Of a stretch of DNA of 64,000 nt, positions 43,954 to 53,795 are shown piece by piece. Source of the DNA: Amycolatopsis regifaucium. GTDB lineage: Bacteria > Actinomycetota > Actinomycetes > Mycobacteriales > Pseudonocardiaceae. The notes under the pieces are model-generated. The model saw nothing but the letters and a program-made list of their open reading frames with translations, was not told where the DNA came from and made no database searches. The stretch lies in the NCBI RefSeq assembly GCF_001613935.1, contig NZ_LQCI01000049.1, forward strand, positions 124,001 through 188,000. The letters are read 5' to 3'. The position numbers were made by a program, and so were the translations under genes. Numbering within the stretch: the first letter of the stretch is position 1; each line of letters opens with the position of its first letter.

Positions 43954-43990
43954 CGCGGGCCCGGTGATCGAGGAAGGCACCGGGCCCGCG
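43954..43990 (+). terminator. 13-bp hairpin (first of tandem pair)
   Basis: CGCGGGCCCGGTG (43954-43966) and its exact complement at 43978-43990, loop 11 nt, 7 nt after the stop of the small membrane protein. Confidence 0.55.
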
Positions 43991-43996
43991 TGGACC

Positions 43997-44040
43997 CGAA
44001 GGGGCCCTTCGCCGCTCAACACGCGGCGAAGGGCCCTTCG
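43997..44040 (+). terminator. Palindrome with bulge (second of tandem pair)
   Basis: Left arm 43997-44015 and right arm 44023-44040 pair over 18 bp with one extra G on the left; loop TCAACAC. Each arm contains the nested palindrome CGAAGGG-CCCTTCG. This is a member of the palindrome family, here between co-directional genes. Confidence 0.6.
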
Positions 44041-44175
44041 TCGTGTGCTGGACGGCCGCCTCGTTACGCCACTTCAGCGGCTCTCCAGCCGGTTCCCTGT
44101 TCCGCACCTCACACTTCCTAGGGAATGGCGGTGCGGCGGAGCATGTTGGAGCGGTAGACGGAGAGGGGCGCGGAC

Positions 44176-44817
44176 GTGGACTTCCTGCTGCACAACGGTG
44201 TCACGGTGCTCGGCCAGTGGATTTCCTTCGCCGAGCTGGCGGGGCAGATCTTCGCGCTGGCCGTGGTCTTCCTGGCGCAACGCCGCACGCTGTGGACGTG
44301 GCCGGTTCAGGTCGGCGCCACGGTGCTGCTGTTCTCGGTCTACGTTTCGGCGCATCTCGGCGGGCTCGCGACCAGGCAGGTCGCGATCCTCGCCATCTCG
44401 ATCTACGGCTGGTGGGCCTGGTCCCGCCGCAGCGATCCGGTCTACGGCGTCGTCGTCCGCAAGGGGCGCCTTTCCGAACGACTCGCGATGCTCGGGGCGT
44501 TCGCGATCGGCACCACCGCGATGGCGCTGGTCCTCGACGCGCTGGACGCCTCGTGGGCGCCATGGCCGGACGCCGCGATCTTCGTCGGCACGCTGGTCGC
44601 CTTCGCCGCGCAGGGCGCCGGTCTGGTCGAGTTCTGGCTGGTGTGGCTGGTCGTCGACGCCATCGGCGTGCCGCTGCAGCTCTCCTCGGGCCTGTACTTC
44701 TCGGCCGCGGTCTACATCGTGTTCGCCGGACTGGTCGTCCACGGCTGGTGGAGCTGGAACCGCACGGCGAAGCAGGTCCGCACCGCGCCCTCCGGGGTCA
44801 CTTCGGCCTCCGCCTGA
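44176..44817 (+). CDS. pnuC: Nicotinamide mononucleotide (or riboside) transporter PnuC-like
   Basis: A 213-aa membrane protein with about seven helices and the PnuC-typical WWAWSRRSDP and WLVWLVVDAIGVPL motifs (aromatic W-x-x-W in TM region and the conserved Asp in the sixth helix). PnuC-type transporters take up nicotinamide riboside, thiamine or riboflavin; the substrate is not decided here, and no riboswitch sequence was found upstream. GTG 44176 follows GAGAGGGG. The gene is convergent with lldD, separated by a long hairpin (44820-44884). Confidence 0.88.
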   Translation: MDFLLHNGVTVLGQWISFAELAGQIFALAVVFLAQRRTLWTWPVQVGATVLLFSVYVSAHLGGLATRQVAILAISIYGWWAWSRRSDPVYGVVVRKGRLSERLAMLGAFAIGTTAMALVLDALDASWAPWPDAAIFVGTLVAFAAQGAGLVEFWLVWLVVDAIGVPLQLSSGLYFSAAVYIVFAGLVVHGWWSWNRTAKQVRTAPSGVTSASA

Positions 44818-44819
44818 CC

Positions 44820-44884
44820 CGCGTTTCGTCCTCTGAATGCGGTAGTTGGTATCGCCAACCATCGCATTCAGAGGACGAAACGCG
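44820..44884. terminator. 22-bp perfect hairpin with inner stem between pnuC and lldD
   Basis: Arms 44820-44841 (CGCGTTTCGTCCTCTGAATG...) and 44863-44884 are perfectly complementary; the 21-nt loop contains GTTGG-TATCG-CCAAC. The right arm matches the 22-mer element at 10625 in 20 of 22 positions. It lies 3 nt after the pnuC stop and before convergent lldD. Confidence 0.68.
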
Positions 44885-44890
44885 TGGGGG

Positions 44891-46102
44891 TCAGCGCATG
44901 GTGGCGTGCGAGGGCTTGAGGTCGGCGAGGGTACGGACGCCCAGCAGCTGCATGGTCCGGACTATCTCGGCGCGCAGGATGTCCACGCATCGCTGGACAC
45001 CGCGTTCGCCACCGGCCATCAGGCCGTACAGGAACGCGCGCCCGATGAGCACCGCGTCGGCGCCGCGCGCGATCGCGGCCACGATGTCACCGCCGGAGAG
45101 GATGCCGGTGTCGACCCACACCTCGGCGGTGCCCTGGATCTCGTCCAGCACCGCCGGGAGCAGCTCGATCGGGGTCGGCGCGCGGTCGAGCTGACGTCCG
45201 CCGTGGTTGGACAGCAGGACCGCGTCGGCGCCGTGCTTGACCACGTCACGCGCGTCGTCGACGTTCTGGATGCCCTTGACCACGAGTTTGCCCGGCCAGG
45301 TCTGGCGGACCCAGTCGAGGTCGTCGAAGTTCAGGGTCGGGTCGAAGAGCTTGTTGAGCAGCTCGGCGACCGTGCCGTCGAAGTTGCTCAACGAGGCGAA
45401 GGTCAGCGGCTCGGTGGTCAGCAGGTTGAACCACCAGGCCGGATGCATCGCGCCATCGGCGAACGTCTTGAGGGTGAGCGCGGGCGGAATGGTCAGCCCG
45501 TTGCGCACGTCGCGCAGCCGCGCACCCGCGACCGGGGTGTCCACCGTCAGCATGAGCGTGTCGAACCCGGCCGCCCAGGCGCGATTCATCAGATCTTCGC
45601 CCGCCTTGTGGTCGCGCCAGACGTAGAGCTGGAACCACTTGCGGGCCTCGGGCGCGGCCGCCGCGAGGTCTTCGATCGACGTCGTCGCCATGGTCGACAA
45701 CCCCATCGGGATGCCGTTGCGCTGCGCGACGCGGGCCACCGCGGACTCGCCCTCGTGGTTCATCATCCGCGTGAACCCGGTCGGCGCGAACGCGAACGGC
45801 AGCGCCGAACGCTTGCCGAGGATCTCCCTGCTCGTGTCCACATCGGACACACCGCGCAGGACGTTCGGGTGGAATTCCACGCTGCGGAAGGCCTGCCGGG
45901 CGCGACGGAGGCTGTCTTCCAGCTCCGCGGCGCCGTCGGTGTAGTCGAACGCCGCCCGGGGCGTCCGCTTGCGGGCGATCATCCGCAGGTCGGCGATCGT
46001 GTGCGCGCTCGCCAGCCGCCGGTCGGTCGGATTGAGCACGATCGGCTTCGGCCGCAGGATCTGCTTCAGCTCACTCGGCTTCGGCAGTCGACGCTTCGTC
46101 AC
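44891..46102 (-). CDS. lldD: FMN-dependent L-lactate dehydrogenase / alpha-hydroxy acid oxidase
   Basis: A 403-aa FMN enzyme. [11 protein letters not shown] near 315 includes the catalytic His and substrate Arg. The N-terminal FDYTDGAAE and [15 protein letters not shown] segments match the LldD/LldD2 group. It oxidises L-lactate (or another 2-hydroxy acid) to pyruvate and feeds the quinone pool. Pyruvate is then used by the adjacent aceE product. The gene is followed (in its own direction) by the convergent pnuC. Substrate preference is inferred from family. Confidence 0.9.
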   Translation of the reverse strand: MTKRRLPKPSELKQILRPKPIVLNPTDRRLASAHTIADLRMIARKRTPRAAFDYTDGAAELEDSLRRARQAFRSVEFHPNVLRGVSDVDTSREILGKRSALPFAFAPTGFTRMMNHEGESAVARVAQRNGIPMGLSTMATTSIEDLAAAAPEARKWFQLYVWRDHKAGEDLMNRAWAAGFDTLMLTVDTPVAGARLRDVRNGLTIPPALTLKTFADGAMHPAWWFNLLTTEPLTFASLSNFDGTVAELLNKLFDPTLNFDDLDWVRQTWPGKLVVKGIQNVDDARDVVKHGADAVLLSNHGGRQLDRAPTPIELLPAVLDEIQGTAEVWVDTGILSGGDIVAAIARGADAVLIGRAFLYGLMAGGERGVQRCVDILRAEIVRTMQLLGVRTLADLKPSHATMR

Positions 46103-46173
46103 ACTCGCTCACCTTCTCCGCACACCCCAGAAACATCCGATGTCTAACCCTAACCGCTCTGCCGCCCAGTGCA

Positions 46174-46220
46174 ATGAAGGGGCCTTTCATCGCAAAATTT
46201 GCGATGAAAGGCCCCTTCAT
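46174..46220. terminator. Near-perfect 47-bp palindrome after aceE
   Basis: Arms 46174-46196 and 46198-46220 are exact complements around a single A; core ATGAAGGGGCCTTTCATCGC. It lies 7 nt after the aceE stop, before the lldD start on the same strand. Confidence 0.75.
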
Positions 46221-46227
46221 CTCACGG

Positions 46228-49023
<2,796 letters not shown>

Positions 49024-49416
49024 GGGGTCTCCTTGCGAAAGGTGGTAGCTGGTTGTGCTCGTACGCGGGCGTGTTCGCCTTCCATCGTCGTACTCGGATT
49101 CCGTTCGCGTCACCGCTACTGATCGGTAACGTCCGCGGACCCGATTGCGACACGCCTCGCGCGCGCCTGTATTCGCGCGCGCGTTTTCTCCTCCACCCTA
49201 AAGCAGGGGTCTCCGCGGTGCCCAAGTGCGCCTGTATTCGCCTCGCGCGAGTAGGCCGAATGTCCGTACGCTGCGACACGAGTTGTTCAAGATCCGGTGT
49301 GGACGGTTGCGCGCAGCGCCTCACCAGTGTTCGCTAACGGGCATCGTGTACCCGAGTGTGGTGCCCGCCCGGTCGATCCGGCCGAGGTGACATCACGCTC
49401 CGTCGTAGTTGGAGGA
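49024..49416. other. Divergent intergenic region of aceE and DUF3052 with repeats
   Basis: 393 bp without a gene. A CG-alternating hairpin CGCGCGCGC-CTGTATT-CGCGCGCGCG (49158-49183) is followed by TTTTC. The 14-mer GCGCCTGTATTCGC occurs at 49163-49176 and exactly again at 49229-49242, and a CTCGCGCGAG palindrome sits at 49243-49252. These suggest an operator pair for a regulator of aceE, and possibly Z-DNA-forming sequence. The aceE promoter was not located precisely. Confidence 0.45.
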
Positions 49417-49857
49417 GTGACAGCAGTGGTCGCCGCGGGAGACGCTGATCAGAACAGCGTCGCCGAAAGGCTTGGGATCAAGCCGGACATGGTGGTCCAG
49501 GAGATCGGCTGGGACGAGGACGTCGATGACGATCTTCGTGCGGCGATCGAGGAGCAGATCGGCGGCGACATCCTCGACGAGGACGCCGACGAGGTCATCG
49601 ACGTGGTGCTGCTGTGGTGGCGCGAAGACGACGGTGATCTCGGAGACACGCTGATCGAGGTCCGGACCCCCTTGAACGAGAACGGCGTGATCTGGGTGCT
49701 GACCCCGAAGACGGGACAGCCCGGGCATGTCGAGCCGAGCGAGATCGCCGAAGCGGTGCCGCAGGTCGGATTGGCGCAGACGGCCAACATCAGCGCCGGC
49801 CCCAAGTGGGCGGGCACCCGGCTGGTGTCGCCGAAGTCGTCCAAGACCAAGCGGTGA
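49417..49857 (+). CDS. DUF3052 family protein
   Basis: A 146-aa acidic protein, GTG 49417 after GGAGGA. The conserved start AERLGIKPDMVVQEIGWDED and the VIDVVLLWWREDDGDLGDTL and TPKTGQPGHVEPSEI segments define DUF3052, an actinobacterial core family. In Mycobacterium (Rv2239c) it also sits between aceE and ahpE, the same synteny as here. The function is unknown; the region resembles a thioredoxin-associated or regulatory protein. It is divergent from aceE. Confidence 0.88.
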   Translation: MTAVVAAGDADQNSVAERLGIKPDMVVQEIGWDEDVDDDLRAAIEEQIGGDILDEDADEVIDVVLLWWREDDGDLGDTLIEVRTPLNENGVIWVLTPKTGQPGHVEPSEIAEAVPQVGLAQTANISAGPKWAGTRLVSPKSSKTKR

Positions 49858-49933
49858 CCTCGAAGGCCGTGCGATCGACACGATAGGGTTGTCGACGCAG
49901 GCCCCTGTTCGCTCTTGAGAGGAAACCGCCGGT

Positions 49934-50395
49934 ATGGCCGTCGAGGTCGGATCGCAAGCCCCGGACTTCACGCTCAACGACTACAACAAGCAGGCCGTGA
50001 CGCTGTCGTCCTTCCAGGGCGAGAAGCCGGTCTTGCTCGTGTTCTACCCGTTCGCGTTCAGCGGTATCTGCACCGGCGAGCTGTGCCAGCTCCGCGACGA
50101 GTTCGCGGACTACGACGGTCAGGGCGTCCAGGTGATCGGTGTGTCCGTGGACACACCGTTCTCGCTCAAGGCGTGGGCCGAGCAGGAGGGCTACCAGTTC
50201 CCCCTGCTTTCGGACTTCTGGCCGCACGGCGAGGTCGCGAAGGCCTACGGTGTCTTCAACGAGGCGGCCGGCCTGGCCACCCGTGGCACCTTCCTGATCG
50301 ACAAGAACGGTGTCGTGCAGTTCGCCGAGGTCAACCAGCCCGGCGAGGCGCGCGACCAGCAGGCGTGGAAGAAGGCTGTGGCCTCCCTGTCCTGA
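49934..50395 (+). CDS. ahpE: Peroxiredoxin AhpE
   Basis: A 153-aa thioredoxin-fold peroxidase. The peroxidatic Cys46 is in PFAFSGICTGELC, with the usual Thr/Arg contacts (Arg54). Mycobacterial AhpE is described as a one-Cys enzyme in this group; here a second cysteine, Cys51, lies five residues later and could act as an intramolecular partner or be regenerated by mycoredoxin. It detoxifies hydrogen peroxide and organic peroxides. ATG 49934 follows GAGAGGAAA. A 9-bp hairpin (50405-50427) terminates it. Confidence 0.93.
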   Translation: MAVEVGSQAPDFTLNDYNKQAVTLSSFQGEKPVLLVFYPFAFSGICTGELCQLRDEFADYDGQGVQVIGVSVDTPFSLKAWAEQEGYQFPLLSDFWPHGEVAKAYGVFNEAAGLATRGTFLIDKNGVVQFAEVNQPGEARDQQAWKKAVASLS

Positions 50396-50404
50396 GTCTT
50401 CACC

Positions 50405-50427
50405 GGTGGCACCCTCGCGGTGCCACC
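50405..50427 (+). terminator. Hairpin after ahpE
   Basis: GGTGGCACC-CTCGC-GGTGCCACC, 9-bp perfect stem, 9 nt after the ahpE stop and 4 nt before the tRNA gene. Confidence 0.6.
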
Positions 50428-50431
50428 TCCC

Positions 50432-50503
50432 GGGCGCATAGCTCAGCGGGAGAGCACTCGGTTTACACCCGAGCGGTCGTAGGTTCGATCCCTACTGCGC
50501 CCA
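50432..50503 (+). tRNA. tRNA-Val (anticodon UAC)
   Basis: 72 nt with a complete cloverleaf: acceptor GGGCGCA / TGCGCCC plus discriminator A; D arm GCTC-AGCGGGA-GAGC; anticodon stem CTCGG / CCGAG around loop TTTACAC, giving anticodon TAC; T arm GTAGG-TTCGATC-CCTAC. The CCA is not encoded. It decodes GUA and GUG valine codons. It is followed by a short GC-rich terminator. tRNA genes are common integration sites and accessory genes begin about 1 kb downstream. Confidence 0.95.
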
Positions 50504-50519
50504 CCGAAAACCCGGCGAC

Positions 50520-50537
50520 AGCCCCCGTGCGGGGGCT
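50520..50537 (+). terminator. Terminator of the tRNA gene
   Basis: AGCCCCC-GTGC-GGGGGCT, a 7-bp GC stem, followed by TACTGTC, 17 nt after the tRNA and 12 nt before the next start codon. Confidence 0.55.
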
Positions 50538-50549
50538 TACTGTCGTCGC

Positions 50550-51509
50550 GTGCATCACTCCCTCAGCTGGCGGCCGCTCAGCCACGAGGACGCCAAGGCG
50601 TCGGCGGACCTCCTCAACGCCATCGAGACCGTGGATCGCATCGGTGAGAACTACACCGAGGAGGACACCCTCCAGGAGTTGGCCGACCCGTACGCGGACT
50701 TGGAGCGCGGGAGCCTCGCCGCCTTCGACGGCGACGTGATGGTCGGTTTCGTGAAGATCCGCTTCAAGCCATCCGCCGACGAGGTCCACCGGGTCTTCCT
50801 GGACGGCGGGGTCCATCCCGCGTACCGCCGTCGCGGCCTCGGCACCGCGCTCGTCGAAGCGGGGGTGGCGGCGGCCAAGGTGGTGCACGCGCTGCACCAC
50901 CCGTCCTCGAAGCTGGTGGTCGACGTCCACCGGCCGGAGCACATCGCCGGCCTGGCCGAACTCGTCCGGTCTCAGGGCTTCACGCCGGTCCGCTACTTCC
51001 AGCGCATGGAGCATCCGCTCGGCGCGCCGGATGCTCCGGCGATTCCTGAGGGGTTCGTGGTCGAGCCGTGGTCGGAGCGGAACGACGAGGAGTTCCGCAC
51101 GGTCCGGAACGAGGCGTACCGGGACTACTGGGGTGCGGTGCCCATGCCCGTCGATCTCTGGCGGAACAAGATCACCAACCAGACCTTCCGGCCCGAGGTC
51201 AGTTTCCTGCTGAGGGAGGCGACCGGCGCTCCGGTGGGTGTGCTGGTGACCATGTGCTGGGAGGCGGACACGGAGGCCACCGGGATCCGCGACGCGCACT
51301 TCATGGTCATCGGAACCGTTCGGGAGTACCGGAAGCGGGGACTCGCCGGTGCGCTGATGGGACACGCGTTGCGCGCGGCCGCGGATCAGGGCTACGACCG
51401 TGCCAGCTTGAACGTGGACTTTGCCGACCCTGCCGGGGCGTTCGGGATCTTCGAGAAGGCCGGTTTCACCCCGAAGATGCGGTACGTGCGCTGGGCTCTC
51501 GAAGTCTGA
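50550..51509 (+). CDS. GNAT family N-acetyltransferase with two GNAT folds
   Basis: A 319-aa paralogue of the protein at 8448-9416. Both halves keep an acetyl-CoA loop: YRRRGLGTALVE near 93-104 and YRKRGLAGALMG at about 260-271. The C-terminal half closes with GIFEKAGFTPKMRYVRWAL. The opening SWRPLSHEDAKASADLLNAIE and the EEDTLQELADPYADLE segment match the first paralogue's layout. The substrate is unknown; double-GNAT proteins include mycothiol synthase. GTG 50550 follows the tRNA terminator by 12 nt with no leader, so its promoter may be shared with the tRNA or be leaderless. Confidence 0.85.
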   Translation: MHHSLSWRPLSHEDAKASADLLNAIETVDRIGENYTEEDTLQELADPYADLERGSLAAFDGDVMVGFVKIRFKPSADEVHRVFLDGGVHPAYRRRGLGTALVEAGVAAAKVVHALHHPSSKLVVDVHRPEHIAGLAELVRSQGFTPVRYFQRMEHPLGAPDAPAIPEGFVVEPWSERNDEEFRTVRNEAYRDYWGAVPMPVDLWRNKITNQTFRPEVSFLLREATGAPVGVLVTMCWEADTEATGIRDAHFMVIGTVREYRKRGLAGALMGHALRAAADQGYDRASLNVDFADPAGAFGIFEKAGFTPKMRYVRWALEV

Positions 51510-51520
51510 CGCCTATGCAT

Positions 51521-51537
51521 TTAGTCGGCTGAACGCG
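51521..51537. repeat. 17-bp direct repeat, left copy (TTAGTCGGCTGAACGCG)
   Basis: Exact 17-mer that recurs at 51939-51955, flanking the orphan gene 51600-51950. With the preceding bases (TGCATT) it also resembles the 22-mer hairpin element at 10625. Confidence 0.6.
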
Positions 51538-51599
51538 TTGGCTGTAACAGGGGCGTCCCGGTGCTCGACGCATCAGGCGACGCAGACTAGGAGGCCGCG

Positions 51600-51950
51600 A
51601 TGACCCCCGCCGCCGACGATGGCAAGCGAACAGCATTGGCACAGGAGTTCACCGACGAGATGTACGCGGCATACCGGCATCTCGCCAAGACGATCAACTA
51701 CCGCGCCAAGCAGTTTCTCGAAATGGTGACGATGCATGGTGGCGTCGGCGCCGCTCAGATCCTGCTGCAGAGAGGCCGGGGTACCTCTGACGGCTTCGCT
51801 CGCCTGTGGGAGGCACGCATGCTCCAGTGGAGTGTCGAGGCTTCCGTGCTCAAGAACAAGTACGAGGACCTGTTCACCGATGAGGAGCGGGATACGGCTC
51901 GGCAGCGACTCGAGGCTCACGGGTTCGATGTCGGATCGTTAGTCGGCTGA
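51600..51950 (+). CDS. Hypothetical protein of a small helical family (116 aa), flanked by direct repeats
   Basis: A 116-aa all-helical protein. QFLEMVTMHGGVGAAQILLQR, TSDGFARLWEARMLQWSVEASVL and LFTDEERDTARQRLEAHGF match a widespread small family of unknown function, often found near restriction, mobile or accessory genes. The start is ATG 51600 after GGAGGCCGCG. The final codons (SLVG and TGA) lie inside the right copy of an exact 17-bp direct repeat (51939-51955), so the gene and about 400 bp look like an inserted or duplicated cassette. No role can be assigned. Confidence 0.7.
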   Translation: MTPAADDGKRTALAQEFTDEMYAAYRHLAKTINYRAKQFLEMVTMHGGVGAAQILLQRGRGTSDGFARLWEARMLQWSVEASVLKNKYEDLFTDEERDTARQRLEAHGFDVGSLVG

Positions 51951-51955
51951 ACGCG
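51939..51955. repeat. 17-bp direct repeat, right copy, overlapping the stop codon
   Basis: Exact copy of 51521-51537 (TTAGTCGGCTGAACGCG). It encodes the last residues and stop codon of the orphan gene. The distance between copies is 418 bp. Confidence 0.6.
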
Positions 51956-51967
51956 GTGCCCCGACGC

Positions 51968-52018
51968 ACGTGAAGACCCTCTTCGCCCGGCTCAACCGGG
52001 TGAAGAGGGCCTTCGCGT
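51968..52018. terminator. 23-bp palindrome (three mismatches), 5-nt loop
   Basis: Arms 51968-51990 and 51996-52018, loop CTCAA. Two of three mismatches become G-U pairs on the plus-strand transcript. Core GAAGACCCTCTTC. It is a family member after the orphan gene. Confidence 0.62.
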
Positions 52019-52048
52019 ACCCCCAACCCTGTGGAACGTTTTCGGTTT

Positions 52049-52087
52049 CGGCGGTCTGGTCTGCCCCCTCGGCAGGCCAGACCGCCG
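52049..52087. repeat. 17-bp hairpin of different sequence in the same intergenic region
   Basis: CGGCGGTCTGG-TCTGCC / GGCAGG-CCAGACCGCCG, arms 52049-52065 and 52071-52087 with one G-T pair and 5-nt loop CCCTC. The sequence is unrelated to the GAAGG family. Between 51951 and 52305 (355 bp) nothing but three hairpins was found. Confidence 0.5.
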
Positions 52088-52218
52088 GTGCGCCGCGCCG
52101 CGGGTGGCGAACTTTCGGCTGCACAAGACAGGAGACGGTCGGGACTGCCCAGATACATCAAGATCGGCGGCCATTGGAGTGATCCAGACCGCGAGGGGCG
52201 ATCACGGAAAGCTACGGA

Positions 52219-52273
52219 GTCCGTGAAGGCCTCCTTCCCTACCTTGAGAGTAGGGAAGGAGGCCTTCACGGAC
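52219..52273. terminator. 24-bp perfect palindrome, 7-nt loop
   Basis: Arms 52219-52242 and 52250-52273, loop CTTGAGA. Core GTGAAGGCCTCCTTCCC. It is a family member near the end of the AhpD-like gene, which is convergent. Confidence 0.75.
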
Positions 52274-52305
52274 ACGCGATCGGGGTCGGCACCTAAGGCG
52301 CCCGG

Positions 52306-52809
52306 CTAGGCCCGGGTCATCCTGTTCGCCAGGGTCGACATCGTGTACGCCCCGATGCCCATGACGACTTCCAGGCCGTTCCGCTCGGTGTACCCGTGCC
52401 CGAAGAAGGCCTTCAGCGTCTCGTCGTCGACGCCACCTGCGGTCTCGAGCACCGCCAGCGTGAACTGCCGGATGGCTTCCAGTCGCTCGTCAGGCACGGG
52501 CTCCTGCGCGCGGAGTGCCGTGATGACGTCGTCGTCAGCGTTCAGTCCCTTCAGCTTGGCGGTGTGCATCTCGACGCAGAGGTGGCAGTCGTTGCGGGTC
52601 GCCACGGTCATCACCACCGTCTCCCGCGCGACCGGGTCGAGTGTCGTGCGCTCGAAACTCGCGCTGAGTTTCAGGAACCCGTCGAGCAGTTCCGGCGACG
52701 TCGCCAACCGGGCGACGGCGGAGGGAAGGTGGCCGAAGTGCCGGATGGTCGCTTCCATCGAGCGACGCGAGGCTTCAGGCGCGGTTTCGAGGGTGTGGTC
52801 GGTAAACAA
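52306..52809 (-). CDS. Carboxymuconolactone decarboxylase / AhpD-like protein
   Basis: A 167-aa helical protein from TTG 52809. The redox/proton-relay motif is E63...C75-x-x-C78...H82 (DPVARETVVMTVATRNDCHLCVEMH), as in AhpD. Such proteins reduce peroxiredoxins or hydroperoxides. A longer reading to 53109 would run through the divergent MarR gene antisense and is rejected. It is divergent from a MarR regulator with only 15 nt between starts, and its promoter must lie within the MarR coding start, where the 32-bp dyad sits. Redox-sensing control is inferred. Confidence 0.85.
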   Translation of the reverse strand: MFTDHTLETAPEASRRSMEATIRHFGHLPSAVARLATSPELLDGFLKLSASFERTTLDPVARETVVMTVATRNDCHLCVEMHTAKLKGLNADDDVITALRAQEPVPDERLEAIRQFTLAVLETAGGVDDETLKAFFGHGYTERNGLEVVMGIGAYTMSTLANRMTRA

Positions 52810-52824
52810 GGCGGCCCCTTTAAG

Positions 52825-53343
52825 ATGGTCAACGTGGTTGACGAAAAGGTAAACCAAGTTGTCGATCGAAGCAAGCGGGTTTCCGACTCGCCAGGTTTCG
52901 AACTGCCACTCCTGCTGTTCGCGGGCTTTCGCTCGATCATCGACCGGCTGCACGCCGAACTGGCCGAGCAAGGGCATCCCGACGTTCGCCCGGCGTACGG
53001 GTTCGCGATGCAGGCGGTCGGCCGCGATGGGGCGACGGCGAGCGAGATCGGGCGGCGGCTCGGAGTCTCCAAGCAGGCGGCGGGCAAGACCGTCGACAAG
53101 CTGGAGCAACTCGGTTACGTCGAGCGCGCCGACGATCCGGCCGACGCCCGCCGCAAGATCGTGCGGCTGACCGCGCGCGGGTTCGACTCACTCGGCCGGT
53201 CCGCGGCGATCTTCGATGAACTGCGCAAGGAGTGGGTCGCCGTGTTGGGCGCCGACAGGGTTCGAGCGCTCGAAGGCGATCTCCGCGCCATGGCGCCGTC
53301 GGACGGCTTCCGACTCGACGTCGCCAGCTGGTTCGGGGCCTAG
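52825..53343 (+). CDS. MarR family transcriptional regulator
   Basis: A 172-aa winged-helix regulator. The DNA-binding region reads GATASEIGRRLGVSKQAAGKTVDKLEQLGYVERADDPADARRKIVRLTARG in pieces (recognition helix VSKQAAGKTVDKLE; wing DPADARRKIVRLT). ATG 52825 or GTG 52834 are the only plausible starts. Divergent from the AhpD-like gene. No Cys pair for redox sensing is visible in the protein, so ligand or oxidant is open. Its stop codon overlaps that of the convergent cupin gene by four bases. Confidence 0.88.
   Translation: MVNVVDEKVNQVVDRSKRVSDSPGFELPLLLFAGFRSIIDRLHAELAEQGHPDVRPAYGFAMQAVGRDGATASEIGRRLGVSKQAAGKTVDKLEQLGYVERADDPADARRKIVRLTARGFDSLGRSAAIFDELRKEWVAVLGADRVRALEGDLRAMAPSDGFRLDVASWFGA
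52830..52861. promoter_or_regulatory. Inverted repeat operator overlapping the MarR start
   Basis: CAACGTGGTTG (52830-52840) and AAACCAAGTTG (52851-52861) are inverted with 9 of 11 pairs and a 10-bp spacer. It overlaps the first codons of marR and, on the minus strand, the region where the AhpD-like promoter must be. A MarR dimer bound here would block both genes. Confidence 0.45.
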
Positions 53344-53759
53344 AAAGGGCATCCCGGGTTCAGCGCGTCCTGCGAGAGCGGGCTTCCATGCGGCAGCACG
53401 TAGAGCACCTCCAGCACGAGGGGCGTCGTCCCGAGATTCCGTCCGATGTGGACGGTGTCGCTCGGTTCGGTGAAGGCGGCGCCCCGTCGGTACAGGCCAT
53501 CGAGCCCGCAATCGGCGGAGTTGTGCGTCAGCGTGCCCGCCTTGACGTACGCGTAGAGCGTCCCGTCGTGGTAGTGCCAGCCGGTGTAACCGCCCGGCTG
53601 GATGACGACCTCGCGCAGAACGTAGTCGGTGTCCCCGACCGTCTTCTGCTTCAGGATCGTGCCGGTCACGCCGGAACCAGGGGTCGCCTCCGCCGTCGCG
53701 GGGACGGCGAGCGCGAGGACGAGTGTGGCGAGCAGTGTGGTCACAGACCGCAGGCGCAT
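53340..53759 (-). CDS. Secreted cupin domain protein
   Basis: A 139-aa protein with a signal peptide (about 1-25, ending AEA), then a cupin fold with HYHDGTLYAYVKAGTL (metal-binding His pair and following Tyr) and a second motif region ending in PSDTVHIGRN. Two cysteines (84 and 137) may pair. Single-domain secreted cupins of this type are common in actinobacteria, with unknown substrates. Its stop overlaps the convergent marR stop (CTAG). Confidence 0.82.
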   Translation of the reverse strand: MRLRSVTTLLATLVLALAVPATAEATPGSGVTGTILKQKTVGDTDYVLREVVIQPGGYTGWHYHDGTLYAYVKAGTLTHNSADCGLDGLYRRGAAFTEPSDTVHIGRNLGTTPLVLEVLYVLPHGSPLSQDALNPGCPF

Positions 53760-53795
53760 GAAGAAAACCGTACCGGCTTTCGTGAGCCGTCGCCT

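Noticed and set aside
44038-44175. Riboswitch upstream of pnuC
   Set aside because: No TPP, FMN or NAD-sensing consensus was found; only a small GC dyad is present.
51600-51950. Integron-like gene cassette
   Set aside because: Flanking 17-mers are direct repeats without an attC-like fold, and no integrase is nearby; kept only as a cassette-like observation.
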